This document shows, piece by piece, positions 9,912-18,668 of a DNA stretch of 55,173 nt. The DNA lies in the NCBI GenBank assembly GCA_031253495.1, contig JAIRWC010000013.1, forward strand, positions 1 to 55,173, in the 5' to 3' direction. Under the pieces are notes generated by a model. The model was given only the letters and a program-made list of their open reading frames with translations. It was not told the origin of the DNA and ran no database searches. Origin of the DNA: Oscillospiraceae bacterium (GTDB lineage: Bacteria; Bacillota; Clostridia; Oscillospirales; Ruminococcaceae). The position numbers were made by a program, and so were the translations under genes. The first letter of the stretch is position 1; each line of letters begins with the position of its first letter.

Positions 9912-9954
9912 ATCGGATTTTACGGTTATGGTCGTCTGAAAACGGCTTGTCGTA

Positions 9955-12396
9955 TTATCTCGCCACAATATTAACCAACTTGTCGGGAACGGCGATTTCC
10001 TTAACAATCTCTTTCCCGTCGAGCAAACCGCCGAGCGCGGCTTTCGCCGCCGCAAGCGTCGTCGCCTTATCCGAACCCGCCTTGACAACCGCCTTCGCCC
10101 GAACCTTGCCGTTAATCTGAACCGCGATTTCTGTTTCGTCGTCTTTGCACAACTCCTCGTCGTACCCCGCCCACGATTGCGTATTTAAAACGCCGAACCC
10201 CGCCTTTTCAAACATCTCCTCGGTAATGTGCGGCGCGAACGGGTTGAGCAAAATCAAAAACGTCCTAAGCTCGGCTTTGTTGATTGAACCTGTGGAATAT
10301 ATTTCGTTAATCAGCGACATTAAAGCGGCGATTGCCGTGTTGAACTTGAGCGTTTCAATGTCCGAACCTACTTTCTTGACCGTCTTGTGGAACGCCGCCC
10401 GCAATTCTTTTCGATATTCATCGCCGTCGGAAAGAATTTCCGCCAGCCCCCAAACCCGTTCGAGAAACCGCTTACAGCCTTTAATCCCCGTTGTGCTCCA
10501 CGGCGCGACCTTCTCAAAATCGCCGACGAACATTTCATATAAGCGAAGCCCGTCCGCGCCGTAATCGCGGATTACGTCGTCGGGGTTAATGACGTTGCCG
10601 CGCGACTTTGACATCTTCTGCCCGTCCTCGCCGAGAATCATTCCGTGCGAGGTGCGCTTTTTGTAAGGCTCTTTGGTGTTTACGACGCCAATATCGTACA
10701 GGAACTTGTGCCAAAACCGCGAGTACAGCAGGTGAAGCGTCGTGTGCTCCATTCCGCCGTTGTACCAGTCAACCGGCGGAGAGACCGCGGAATTGACCCC
10801 CGTCCAGTAGCCTAACTTTTCTTTGGAGATTAACTCCTTGTCGTTATGCGGGTCGCAGTAGCGCAGGTAATACCACGACGAACCCGCCCACTGCGGCATG
10901 GTGTCGGTTTCGCGCTTGGCGGGCGAACCGCAGACGGGGCAGACGGTGTTGATAAAGCCGACAAGCGTGGCGAGCGGCGATTCCCCGTTGTCGGTGGGCA
11001 TATAGCTTTCAACTTCGGGCAAGGTCAAGGGCAACTCGCTTTCGGGCAACGCCACCCAGCCCCCGCACTTCTCGCAGTAAACCACGGGAATGGGTTCCCC
11101 CCAGTAACGCTGGCGGCTGAAAACCCAGTCGCGCAGTTTGAAATTAACCTTGGGCTCGCCGAGCTTTTTCTCCGAAAGCCACGCGGTTATTTTAACCTTG
11201 GCGTCCTCCACGCTTAACCCGTCCAAGAACCCCGAATTTACCATAACCCCCGCGTCGCAATCCGTGAAAGCCTCTTTCTCAACATCCCCGCCCTTAACCA
11301 CTTCGATAATCGGCAGGTTAAACTTTTTCGCGAACTCCCAATCTCGCGTGTCGTGTCCCGGAACCGCCATAATCGCGCCCGTTCCGTAGCTCATCATGAC
11401 GTAATCGCTTATAAACACGGGAATTTCCGCGCCGTTGACGGGGTTTACGGCGAGAACGCCGTCAAGCTTAACGCCGGTTTTTTCCTTGACGATTTCGGTG
11501 CGCTCAAAGTCGGACTTTTTGGCGGCAAGCTCCCTGTACTTCACGACTTCGCCGAAATTGGAAAGCCTGCCCGCCCATTTTTCCACGTAAGGGTGTTCGG
11601 GCGCGATAACCATGTAGGTCGCCCCAAACAGGGTGTCGGGGCGGGTGGTGTACACCGCGAGCGCGTCGTCGGAAGCTTCGCCGCCCGTGTTTACGGCAAA
11701 CTTGACCTCCGCGCCCGTGCTTCTGCCAATCCAGTTAATCTGGGAGGCTTTTACCCGTTCGGGGTAATCGACACTTTCCAAATCGTCGAGCAGCCTTTGG
11801 GCGTACTCGGTGATTTTAAGCGTCCACTGGCTTTTCACCTTGCGGACGACTTCCCCGTGACAGCGTTCGCACTCGCCGTTGACCACCTCTTCGTTGGCGA
11901 GAACCACCTTGCAGTCGGTGCACCAGTTGACCGCCATTTCCTTTTTGTAAGCCAAGCCTCTCTTAAACAATTGCAGGAAAATCCACTGCGTCCACTTGTA
12001 ATAAGCGGGGTCGGTTGTGTTAATCTCCCTTGACCAGTCGAAGGAAAAGCCTATCGCCTTCGCCTGCTTTGTAAATGACGCGACGTTGTCGGCGGTGACC
12101 TTGGCGGGGTGAATCCTGTTCTTAATCGCGAAGTTTTCCGTGGGCAGCCCGAACGCGTCCCAACCGAACGGGAACAGCACGTTATAACCCTGCAACCGCC
12201 TTTTCCTCGCGAGAATGTCCATGGCGGTGTACGGTCGCGGATGCCCTATGTGAAGCCCCTGCCCCGACGGATAGGGGAATTCCGCGAGAACGTAGAACTT
12301 TTCCTTTGAACCGTCCTCGGTAACTTTAAAGGTTTGGTGTTCCTCCCAGTAAGCCTGCCATTTTTTCTCAATCCGCGAATAGTCGTAGTCTTTCAT
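9955..12396 (-). CDS. leuS: leucyl-tRNA synthetase
   Basis: This class I synthetase charges tRNA-Leu. The 813-residue protein has the HIGH motif as LHIGHPRPY near residue 46, and the KMSKS motif as [10 protein letters not shown]. The CP1 editing domain lies between them, with [11 protein letters not shown] and the zinc-like Cys pairs [21 protein letters not shown]. The start is set at the ATG at 12396, after AAAGGAAC; an upstream in-frame ATG lacks a ribosome site. It is converging with the atp operon and transcribed after speE-speB. Confidence 0.97.
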   Translation of the reverse strand: MKDYDYSRIEKKWQAYWEEHQTFKVTEDGSKEKFYVLAEFPYPSGQGLHIGHPRPYTAMDILARKRRLQGYNVLFPFGWDAFGLPTENFAIKNRIHPAKVTADNVASFTKQAKAIGFSFDWSREINTTDPAYYKWTQWIFLQLFKRGLAYKKEMAVNWCTDCKVVLANEEVVNGECERCHGEVVRKVKSQWTLKITEYAQRLLDDLESVDYPERVKASQINWIGRSTGAEVKFAVNTGGEASDDALAVYTTRPDTLFGATYMVIAPEHPYVEKWAGRLSNFGEVVKYRELAAKKSDFERTEIVKEKTGVKLDGVLAVNPVNGAEIPVFISDYVMMSYGTGAIMAVPGHDTRDWEFAKKFNLPIIEVVKGGDVEKEAFTDCDAGVMVNSGFLDGLSVEDAKVKITAWLSEKKLGEPKVNFKLRDWVFSRQRYWGEPIPVVYCEKCGGWVALPESELPLTLPEVESYMPTDNGESPLATLVGFINTVCPVCGSPAKRETDTMPQWAGSSWYYLRYCDPHNDKELISKEKLGYWTGVNSAVSPPVDWYNGGMEHTTLHLLYSRFWHKFLYDIGVVNTKEPYKKRTSHGMILGEDGQKMSKSRGNVINPDDVIRDYGADGLRLYEMFVGDFEKVAPWSTTGIKGCKRFLERVWGLAEILSDGDEYRKELRAAFHKTVKKVGSDIETLKFNTAIAALMSLINEIYSTGSINKAELRTFLILLNPFAPHITEEMFEKAGFGVLNTQSWAGYDEELCKDDETEIAVQINGKVRAKAVVKAGSDKATTLAAAKAALGGLLDGKEIVKEIAVPDKLVNIVAR

Positions 12397-12456
12397 AAAT
12401 TTTGTTCCTTTGTCGAAAATATACAATACGGCGATTTTGCGCGAAACGCGGAATCG

Positions 12457-13320
12457 CTATGGTTTAAGCGACAGCAGCAGCTCCCTTAAAATCTTTCCCG
12501 CGACGGCGGCGCAAACGCCGTTCAAGTCGTAAGGCGGGGAGTATTCAACCAAGTCGGCACCGACGACGTTAAATTCCGAGCAGACCAAAGCCAAGGCGGC
12601 ATGGAACTCGTTATAGCTTACGCCGCCCGATTCGGGGGTTCCTGTTGCGGGGAAAACCGACGGGTCAAGCACGTCAAGGTCGATTGTGAAATAAACAGGA
12701 GTGTTTTTCAGCCTTTTCGCGGCGGCGGAAATGCCGTCAAGCGGCAGTTTGAACCTTTCCGAAAAAATATGCTCTTTTGCCCACGCAAACTCTTCCCGCG
12801 TTCCCGAACGTATTCCAAAGCTGTAAAGGCGGTCGTCGCCGAGAAGCTCGTGACACCTTCGCATAACGCAGGCGTGCGACAGCTTTTCGCCAAGGTAGTC
12901 GTCGCGAAGGTCGGCGTGCGCGTCGAAGTGGATTACAGCCAAGTCGGGGTGTTTTTCGACCGCCGCCCTGACCGCGGGAAGCGTTACAAGGTGTTCGCCG
13001 CCGAGCATAACGGGAATTTTCCCGTCGGCTGTGATTTTCCTTTGAACGGCGTAGATTTCGTCAAGGGCGCGTTCGGTGTTCCCGAACGGAAGTTCAAGCT
13101 CGCCCATGTCAAAGACGTTGATTTCGGTCAAATCGCGGTCCGATTGAGGGCTGTAGGTTTCAAGCCCGCAGCTTTCGCCGCGTATAACCTTGCCGCCGAA
13201 CCTCGCGCCGGGACGGTAGGATGTTGTTCCGTCAAACGGCGCGCCGAACAGAACAATTTCGGCTTTGCCGTAATCGCCGTCGCAGCCTATAAAAGTTTCG
13301 GTGTTTTTATTCAACCTCAC
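12457..13320 (-). CDS. speB: agmatinase (arginase/agmatinase family)
   Basis: Agmatinase hydrolyses agmatine to putrescine and urea at a dinuclear Mn centre. The metal-binding motifs are GGEH, HFDAHADLR and TIDLDVLDPS. The GTG at 13320 is the best start: GGAGG lies 9 bp upstream inside the speE 3' end, whereas the ATG at 13338 sits upstream of that site and a TTG at 13314 is too close to the next purine run. It overlaps speE by 14 bases. The pair makes putrescine and then spermidine; no arginine decarboxylase is in the window. Confidence 0.92.
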   Translation of the reverse strand: MRLNKNTETFIGCDGDYGKAEIVLFGAPFDGTTSYRPGARFGGKVIRGESCGLETYSPQSDRDLTEINVFDMGELELPFGNTERALDEIYAVQRKITADGKIPVMLGGEHLVTLPAVRAAVEKHPDLAVIHFDAHADLRDDYLGEKLSHACVMRRCHELLGDDRLYSFGIRSGTREEFAWAKEHIFSERFKLPLDGISAAAKRLKNTPVYFTIDLDVLDPSVFPATGTPESGGVSYNEFHAALALVCSEFNVVGADLVEYSPPYDLNGVCAAVAGKILRELLLSLKP

Positions 13321-14158
13321 GCAGCATTTCCTCCACATAATTCGGCAAAGCGAACGCGCCGATGTGCAACTGGGTGTTATAATAACGCGTGTCCAAGCCT
13401 ATGGCGTTCCATATCGCGGGATTGAATCCGTTGACGGGATGCGACCGCTTTGAGGCGAACCCGAACAGCCAATGCCCCGACGGATAGGTCGGAATGTGCG
13501 CCTGATAGACCCGGCTAATCGGAAAGGTTTCCACAATGCGCTTGTGCGCGCGTTGCATGGCGAAGGCGTCGTCTTTATAAAACGGGCTTTCGTGCTGGTT
13601 GACCATTATGCCGGTTTCGGTTAAAGCGTTAAAGCAGTTGCCGTAAAATTCCTTGGTGAACAGCCCCTCGCCCGGTCCGAGAGGGTCGGTGGAATCAACT
13701 ATTATTAAGTCGTAGACGTTTGCGCGGCTCCTGACAAACTTCAAGCCGTCTTGGTAGTGGATTGTCAAGCGTTCGTCGCCGAACGAGCAGGCGGTTTTCG
13801 GAAGGTACTTCTTGCAGATTGAAACCACAAGCTCGTCAATTTCAACCATGTCGATTTTTTCAATCGAGGGATAGCGGCAAAGCTCCCTTATCGCGCCCCC
13901 GTCGCCCGCCCCGATTACCAGAACGTTTTTTGCGTCGGGGTTAACCGCCATCGGAACGTGCACAATCATGTCGTGGTAGATGAACTCGTCGCGTTCGGTG
14001 AGCATCATGAACCCGTCAAGAGTGAGAAACTTCCCGAACTCCTTCGATTCGAAAACGTCAATCCGCTGTATTCCCGAATGTCCCGAATAAAGCTGCTTTG
14101 TAACCTTGATTGAAAACCTCACGTTTTTGGTGTGGTATTCGCTGAACCATAAATCCAT
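13307..14158 (-). CDS. speE: spermidine synthase
   Basis: The enzyme transfers an aminopropyl group from decarboxylated S-adenosylmethionine to putrescine. The 283-residue protein shows the conserved LVIGAGDGGAIRE nucleotide loop, MVEIDE, and the catalytic DSTDPLGPGEGLF region. It starts at the ATG at 14158 after AAAGGAGCC and is the first gene of the speE-speB unit, with a promoter whose -35 box is shared with trmB. It overlaps speB. Confidence 0.95.
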   Translation of the reverse strand: MDLWFSEYHTKNVRFSIKVTKQLYSGHSGIQRIDVFESKEFGKFLTLDGFMMLTERDEFIYHDMIVHVPMAVNPDAKNVLVIGAGDGGAIRELCRYPSIEKIDMVEIDELVVSICKKYLPKTACSFGDERLTIHYQDGLKFVRSRANVYDLIIVDSTDPLGPGEGLFTKEFYGNCFNALTETGIMVNQHESPFYKDDAFAMQRAHKRIVETFPISRVYQAHIPTYPSGHWLFGFASKRSHPVNGFNPAIWNAIGLDTRYYNTQLHIGAFALPNYVEEMLREVE

Positions 14159-14185
14159 GAGCGGCTCCTTTCCTTACGGTTATTT

Positions 14186-14237
14186 ATTTTACCATAAAAA
14201 ATTATAATTTGCAAGTTTTCGGCAAACATGATATAAT
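14186..14237. promoter_or_regulatory. divergent speE/trmB promoters sharing one -35 box
   Basis: TTGCAA at 14209-14214 is its own reverse complement. Rightward it is followed after 17 bp by TATAAT at 14232-14237 (trmB). Leftward it is followed after 17 bp by TAAAAT (ATTTTA at 14186-14191), which serves speE. Both spacings are optimal, so the same six base pairs appear to act as -35 for both directions. Confidence 0.7.
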
Positions 14238-14244
14238 CATATCC

Positions 14245-14922
14245 ATGAGAATGAGAAGAAAACGCAACCTCGAGGCGAGAACCGCCGCCTGTTCCGCCGT
14301 CCTTGCGGGCAGGCTGGAAAATTACCGCTCGAGGGCGGACAATATCACGGGGGTTATTGATTTTACGCGGATTTTCGGAAATTCAAACCCCGTCCGCTTG
14401 GAGATAGGCTGCGGCAAAGGGCGGTTCATCCGCGAAACCGCCGCCCTTAACCCCGGCGTAAACTTTATCGCGCTGGAAAAGTCTGAAAACGTTCTGATAA
14501 CCGCATTGGAAAATTCCGTAAAGGAAAAACCGCCCAATCTTCGGTTCATACTCGGGCGGGCGGAATATATAGGGGAAATTCTTGAAAGCAACGCCATAGA
14601 ACGGATTTATCTCAATTTCAGCTGCCCTTTCCCGAAAAACACCGACGCCAAGCTCCGTTTGACACATTCGCGCTTCCTTGGGATTTACCGTAAAATCTTG
14701 GTTGACGACGGCGTCGTCGAATTGAAGACCGACGATTTGCCTTTCTTCAATTTTTCCGTAAAGAGCCTGACGGAAAACGGGTTCGCGCCGTTTTTAAACG
14801 GCGAACCGTATAAGAACGGCGTTACCGGAAAGATATTGACCGAATACGAGGAGAAGTTCCTCGGTTTTTCCAAGCCGATTTATTATTTAACCGCGAAAAA
14901 AACAACGCGAAGCCCCGTTTAA
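14245..14922 (+). CDS. trmB: tRNA (guanine-N7-)-methyltransferase
   Basis: TrmB makes m7G46 in tRNA using S-adenosylmethionine. The 225-residue product has the SAM motif LEIGCGKGRFI, the acidic ALEKSE strand end, and the NFSCPFPKN segment, which replaces the common NFPDPWPK with some divergence. The N-terminus is basic (MRMRRKRNLEAR). The ATG at 14245 lies 7 bp after the TATAAT box, leaving no room for a ribosome site, so translation is probably from a leaderless transcript. A second in-frame ATG is at 14251. The gene ends inside a strong hairpin. Confidence 0.9.
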   Translation: MRMRRKRNLEARTAACSAVLAGRLENYRSRADNITGVIDFTRIFGNSNPVRLEIGCGKGRFIRETAALNPGVNFIALEKSENVLITALENSVKEKPPNLRFILGRAEYIGEILESNAIERIYLNFSCPFPKNTDAKLRLTHSRFLGIYRKILVDDGVVELKTDDLPFFNFSVKSLTENGFAPFLNGEPYKNGVTGKILTEYEEKFLGFSKPIYYLTAKKTTRSPV

Positions 14923-14956
14923 ATTCAAAATGCTTCGCATTTTGAATTTAAACGGC
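14914..14956. terminator. long perfect hairpin between trmB and cupin gene
   Basis: Arms of 19 bp (CCGTTTAAATTCAAAATGC from 14915 and its complement to 14955) surround a TTC loop. The trmB stop codon (14920-14922) lies within the left arm. There is no long T run, but it is symmetrical and sits between convergent genes, so it can act as a bidirectional terminator or mRNA end stabiliser. Confidence 0.7.
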
Positions 14957-14974
14957 TGTACGCGCCGTTTTCGC

Positions 14975-15232
14975 TTATCCGAACTTATAGTATTTTTCCA
15001 CGTCCTCAAGGACTTTCCACACGCATTTCAGCCCTTTCTCGAACGTAACGAGGTCGCCCTCGCCAAACTCGGCTTGTCCGCCGTCGTAGGTTACTACCAC
15101 GCTGCCTTTGATAATCAGACAGGTTTCCCTGTCGGTGTACGCCCATTTAAACTCGGACGCCTCGCAGCCCCACGTCGGCAATTTTTGCATTTCCGCCGTT
15201 TCTTCCGGAGTGGGTTTCCTTACGGTAATCAT
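14975..15232 (-). CDS. small cupin-domain protein
   Basis: The 85-residue protein is a single small cupin barrel of the EutQ / ureidoglycine-aminohydrolase-like group, with segments RETCLIIKGSVVVTYDGG and FGEGDLVTFEKGLKCVWKV. The family usually binds a small ligand or metal, but the His residues that bind metal in classical cupins are mostly absent, so the activity is unknown. It starts after AAAAAGGAG. It stands alone and converges with trmB. Confidence 0.8.
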   Translation of the reverse strand: MITVRKPTPEETAEMQKLPTWGCEASEFKWAYTDRETCLIIKGSVVVTYDGGQAEFGEGDLVTFEKGLKCVWKVLEDVEKYYKFG

Positions 15233-15353
15233 AATTTTTCTCCTTTTTCATCGTATAATGGCGTTTTACCCCTTGTTTTTTTGTAAATTATATGCTATCA
15301 TGTAGGCATATATCATTGAAAACGCGTAAAAATCAAGGGGGCGAACAACAGTT

Positions 15354-15539
15354 ATGAGGGTTTTATCTCAAAGCGAAATAGACAGTCTCCTCGCGAACCT
15401 TTTGCCGGATTCGTCGATACTTCCGCCGGCTCCGCCACCGGCTTCTTCGGCTCCGCCATCGGCTCCGCCGCCGGCTTCTTCGGCTCCGCCATCGACTTCT
15501 TCGGATTCCCCCCGGGAAACGCCCGAAGCGCCCGGTTAA
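15354..15539 (+). CDS. 61-residue peptide with FliM-type CheY-binding N-terminus
   Basis: The peptide begins MRVLSQSEIDSLLANL, which matches the N-terminal CheY-P-binding segment of the flagellar switch proteins FliM and FliY (consensus L-S-Q-x-E-I-D-x-L-L). After it come about 45 residues of Pro/Ala/Ser repeats (APPxASS units) and a stop. No FliM middle domain or FliN/SpoA domain follows in any frame; instead a terminator lies 55 bp downstream. AAGGGGG lies 12 bp upstream of the ATG. The gene is next to cheV. It may be a truncated remnant or a stand-alone CheY-binding peptide. Confidence 0.55.
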   Translation: MRVLSQSEIDSLLANLLPDSSILPPAPPPASSAPPSAPPPASSAPPSTSSDSPRETPEAPG

Positions 15540-15594
15540 CAAGCCAAGCCGCGGCGGCGGGTCGTGTCGGCAGGCGCGGCAGGTCGGTTAAATC

Positions 15595-15627
15595 AAAAAG
15601 CCCCCGCCGCACGGACGGGGCTTTTTT
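15595..15627 (+). terminator. intrinsic terminator after the FliM-like peptide
   Basis: AAAAAGCCCC (15595-15604) pairs with GGGGCTTTTT (15617-15626), extended inward by a CG/CG pair, with a T run at the end. It isolates the peptide gene from cheV. Confidence 0.85.
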
Positions 15628-15749
15628 ACGTTGTGCCCGCCGTTTGTTTTCAGTGTGATTGATTGGTGTAATTATACCATTTGCGCGGTTGAACGTCAAG
15701 CCTTTTTCTTTATTTGTCCGCCGTTCGGTATAAAATTATTAAAAATCAC

Positions 15750-15778
15750 TTGATTTTATACGCCCGATATAGTATAAT
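15750..15778 (+). promoter_or_regulatory. promoter of cheV
   Basis: TTGATT at 15750-15755 and TATAAT at 15773-15778 have a 17 bp spacer, a vegetative sigma-A pattern rather than a sigma-28 motility promoter. Confidence 0.7.
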
Positions 15779-15815
15779 CATAAAAAAGGCGATTAGCGAA
15801 AGGACGGTAACGGTT

Positions 15816-16751
15816 ATGGACAATATCGATAACATAGACAACACCGACGAAGAATTTGAAACTAATACCAACGAGCTTGAACTGCTTGAGTTTTTGGTGG
15901 GCACGGAGTATTTCGGCATAAACATCGCGAAGGTGAGCGAAATTATCATCCATTGCGACGTTACGCACGTTCCGAGTTCGCCCGACGCGGTCGAGGGCGT
16001 GTTCATGCACAGGGACAGGCTCGTAACCGTCGTGGATTTGCATAAGGTTTTGAACTTAAGCAAGCCGGACAACAATGAGCGCAGTCTGCTGGTGGTTTGC
16101 GATTTCGACCAGTTGAGCATCGCTTTCAACGTTACCAACGTGAACGGAATTCAACGCCTTAACTGGTCGGAGGTCGAGAAGCCGCCCGCCATCAGCGGCA
16201 AAGCCGAAGAAAGCCTCGCCACGGGCGTGGCGAAAATCGAGGATAAAATCATCATGATTCTCGATTTTGAAAAAATCGTCTGCGACATGAATTCCGGGCA
16301 GGAATTTGAAATCGGCAAGTTAGAGGAGATAGAGGCGCCGCATAACTTCGATTACAGCAGAAAGGTAATCGTGGTGGAGGACTCTATTTTCCTGAGCAAG
16401 GTTATGGCGGACGCCCTGGAAAAAACAGGGTTCACGAACGTCCTGCAGTTTTATAACGGGAAAGAGGCGTGGGATTACATCACCTCGCAAAAGGGTTCGA
16501 CCAACCTGTCCTATAACGTCGCCGCCGTCATCAGCGATATTGAAATGCCGCAAATGGACGGTCATACGCTCGTCCGCCTGATAAGGTCGGATAAGGTGCT
16601 GAAATCGACGCCGATTGTGCTGTTCTCCTCGCTTATCCACGACAATCTGCGCCAAAAAGGCGAAACGGCGGGAGCGGACGCGCAGTATTCGCGCTCGCAG
16701 TTAAGCGAGTGTATAAAAACCGTTATAGAATTGATGGAGAAAGAACGTTAG
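15816..16751 (+). CDS. cheV: chemotaxis coupling protein CheV (CheW + receiver)
   Basis: The 311-residue protein has an N-terminal CheW-like domain (about residues 18-165), which couples receptors to CheA, and a C-terminal receiver domain (about 180-308). The receiver shows VVEDS, the phosphorylatable Asp in ISDIEMPQMDG and LFSSL. The position of the conserved receiver lysine reads ADAQYSRSQL, with Arg or Ser where Lys-Pro is expected, so its phosphorylation response may be altered. The start at 15816 follows AAAGGACGG. The acidic Asn/Asp-rich N-terminus (DNIDNIDNTDEE) precedes the CheW fold. Confidence 0.92.
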   Translation: MDNIDNIDNTDEEFETNTNELELLEFLVGTEYFGINIAKVSEIIIHCDVTHVPSSPDAVEGVFMHRDRLVTVVDLHKVLNLSKPDNNERSLLVVCDFDQLSIAFNVTNVNGIQRLNWSEVEKPPAISGKAEESLATGVAKIEDKIIMILDFEKIVCDMNSGQEFEIGKLEEIEAPHNFDYSRKVIVVEDSIFLSKVMADALEKTGFTNVLQFYNGKEAWDYITSQKGSTNLSYNVAAVISDIEMPQMDGHTLVRLIRSDKVLKSTPIVLFSSLIHDNLRQKGETAGADAQYSRSQLSECIKTVIELMEKER

Positions 16752-16783
16752 GCTCGCGGCCGCGCGTTACGCGGTTTAACAGA

Positions 16784-16819
16784 AAAAAGGCGGTATTCAA
16801 AACGAATACCGCCTTTTTC
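16784..16819. terminator. bidirectional terminator between cheV and hsp20
   Basis: AAAAAGGCGGTATTC pairs with GAATACCGCCTTTTT around a short AAAAC loop, with A and T tracts on both sides, serving both convergent genes. Confidence 0.9.
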
Positions 16820-16820
16820 G

Positions 16821-17255
16821 TCATTTAATCTCAAGCCGCCTCGTATTCGGCGTTTTTTCGCCTTTTTTGGGCAAGCTGAGCGAAAGAACGCCGTTCTTGT
16901 ATTCCGCCTCGATTTTTTCGGAATCCACGCTTTCAATGTTGAAGCTGCGCTTGAATGAGCCGTAACTCCGCTCGCGGCGGATATAACCGCCGTCCTTATC
17001 CTCCTTCTCGCTTGAACGCTCGGCGGAAAGGGTTAAATAATCGCCCTCGACGTCGATTTTGATGTCGTCCTTTCCGAAACCGGGCATTTCCGCTTCGAGA
17101 ACGTATTTGTCCGCTTCTTCGCGAATATCGGTCTTCACCGAGTTTACCGGCATTTCGCCCCCGAAAAAGTCACGCTCAAAATCGCGGAACACGTTAAGCA
17201 GGTCGAAACTGCTTCTGTAAGGGGCGGTCTGCCCCCTTGGCGTAATTTTAAACAT
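16821..17255 (-). CDS. small heat-shock protein, Hsp20 family
   Basis: This 144-residue ATP-independent chaperone has an alpha-crystallin domain from about residue 40 to 135 (EAEMPGFGKDDIKIDVEGDYL, ending in the NGVLSLSLPK signature) and a C-terminal extension with a degenerate I-x-I/V motif (RLEIK). The ATG at 17255 follows CAGGAGGG. A CIRCE operator about 120 bp upstream suggests control by HrcA, although a second candidate promoter lies between the operator and the gene. Confidence 0.94.
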   Translation of the reverse strand: MFKITPRGQTAPYRSSFDLLNVFRDFERDFFGGEMPVNSVKTDIREEADKYVLEAEMPGFGKDDIKIDVEGDYLTLSAERSSEKEDKDGGYIRRERSYGSFKRSFNIESVDSEKIEAEYKNGVLSLSLPKKGEKTPNTRRLEIK

Positions 17256-17374
17256 ATCGTTTCCCTCCTGTTTTTTATTCGTTTTTGTTTGTTTGGCTTT
17301 GCCGCGGCCACGGTTATTATACTACACCAAAAATGTGATAAACATGTGATAATTATGTTATGGAAATCTGAAAG

Positions 17375-17401
17375 TTAGCACTCTCTCGTATAGAGTGCTA
17401 A
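17375..17401. promoter_or_regulatory. CIRCE element (HrcA operator)
   Basis: TTAGCACTC, nine spacer bases and GAGTGCTAA form the exact CIRCE inverted repeat recognised by the heat-shock repressor HrcA. It lies in the hsp20/LRR-gene divergent region, 120 bp before hsp20 and just 15 bp upstream of the -35 box for the LRR gene. Confidence 0.93.
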
Positions 17402-17416
17402 TAATACCGATTTCGC

Positions 17417-17445
17417 TTGAATTTTACGGGTTTATATGGTACAAT
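17417..17445 (+). promoter_or_regulatory. promoter of the LRR protein gene
   Basis: TTGAAT at 17417-17422 and TACAAT at 17440-17445 are 17 bp apart. The CIRCE element ends 15 bp upstream of the -35 box. Confidence 0.65.
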
Positions 17446-17479
17446 TAAACCGAAGTCTGACACAAGGACGGTCCAATCC

Positions 17480-18631
17480 ATGAAAAAACGGATTTTCCCG
17501 TTATTTTTGGCGGCGGCGTTAAGCGCGTCGGCGTTTCCCGTTTTCGCGGCGGATGACACGGCGGCGACGCTGACGTTAAGCGCGAAAACGGCGACGCTCG
17601 GCGTGGGGGAGGAATATTTTTTCCGCGCCGAAACGGATTCTCTCAAAAAAATATCTTGGAGTTCAAGCGACAAGACCGTGGCGACCGTAAACGGCGAAGG
17701 CAGGGTAAAAGCGAGGAGCGAGGGGGAAACCGCGGTTACCGCCAAAACGGGCGGGCTTGAAGCAAAAATCAAAATCACCGTGAAGAAAGCCCCCGCGCGC
17801 GTAAAGGCGGACGATATAACCGTCACGGCGAAATTTTCCGAAAAAATCAAGGTAAGGCTGCCGAGCGGCTCCGCGAGCAAGGGGAGGGCGTTCGCAAGCT
17901 CCGACGACAAGACGGCGCAAGTCGACGAATACGGAATCGTCACGGGCAAAAAGGCGGGGAAATGCACCGTTACCGTTACGACCTACAACGGCTTGACCGC
18001 CACGCTTAACGTAACCGTCGAACCGTTCCCCAAAACCGTAACGATAAAGGGAAAGGAATACGAAACGGATTTGACGGAGCTTTCGCTTCCGTGGAAAGAG
18101 CTTGCCGCCGAGGATATCGCGCCCTTAAAATATATGACTAAGTTAAGGACCTTGGATTTAAGCTATAACATGATAGGCGATATAAGCGTTTTGGCGGGGC
18201 TTGCCAAGCTGAGGGAACTGAATCTGAGCGACAACCGGATAAGCAAAATCGCCCCTTTGGCGGGCTTAACCGATTTAAGGGTTTTGAACCTGAGCAACAA
18301 CAATATAAGCGGGTTAAGCCCGTTAAGGGGCTTGGTTAAACTGACCGACTTAAAAATAAACGGGAACAACGTCAAGAGCGCCGTTTCTTTGAAAGGGTTG
18401 GTCAAACTGAAAACCTTGGAGCTGGAAGACAACGAAATCAAAAGCGTGTCGGCGTTGGAAGGCTTGAAGAGATTGACCGCGCTGAACCTTAATTACAACA
18501 AAATCCGAAACGTCGGCGTCTTAAAGGGTCTCGGCCGTTTGAGGGATTTGCGGCTGTTCGACAACAACATAAAAAATTCCGATATAAGCGATTTGAAAAA
18601 ATCAATACCGAAATGCGGCGTAAACGCGTAG
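17480..18631 (+). CDS. secreted Ig-like / leucine-rich-repeat protein
   Basis: The 383-residue protein has a signal peptide (about residues 1-23, ending PVFAA). It continues with two bacterial Ig-like (Big2) modules with the W-S-S-S-D-K-T-V-A-T-V pattern (about 28-185), then about seven internalin-type leucine-rich repeats of roughly 21-22 residues (LRTLDLSYNMIGDISVLAGL-type, about 215-375). Such proteins are usually exported and mediate surface or protein contacts. There is no LPXTG motif or membrane tail, so it is probably released or held by the Ig modules. AAGGACGG precedes the ATG. Confidence 0.88.
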   Translation: MKKRIFPLFLAAALSASAFPVFAADDTAATLTLSAKTATLGVGEEYFFRAETDSLKKISWSSSDKTVATVNGEGRVKARSEGETAVTAKTGGLEAKIKITVKKAPARVKADDITVTAKFSEKIKVRLPSGSASKGRAFASSDDKTAQVDEYGIVTGKKAGKCTVTVTTYNGLTATLNVTVEPFPKTVTIKGKEYETDLTELSLPWKELAAEDIAPLKYMTKLRTLDLSYNMIGDISVLAGLAKLRELNLSDNRISKIAPLAGLTDLRVLNLSNNNISGLSPLRGLVKLTDLKINGNNVKSAVSLKGLVKLKTLELEDNEIKSVSALEGLKRLTALNLNYNKIRNVGVLKGLGRLRDLRLFDNNIKNSDISDLKKSIPKCGVNA

Positions 18632-18668
18632 CGCCGCCGCAACGGCGAATCGGATTAAGGAGGGGCAA

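Noticed and set aside
15352-15699. Antisense frame over the FliM-like peptide with AEPKKP repeats
   Set aside because: The low-complexity repeats make both strands look peptide-like, but only the plus strand has a ribosome site, a recognisable FliM-type start and a terminator.
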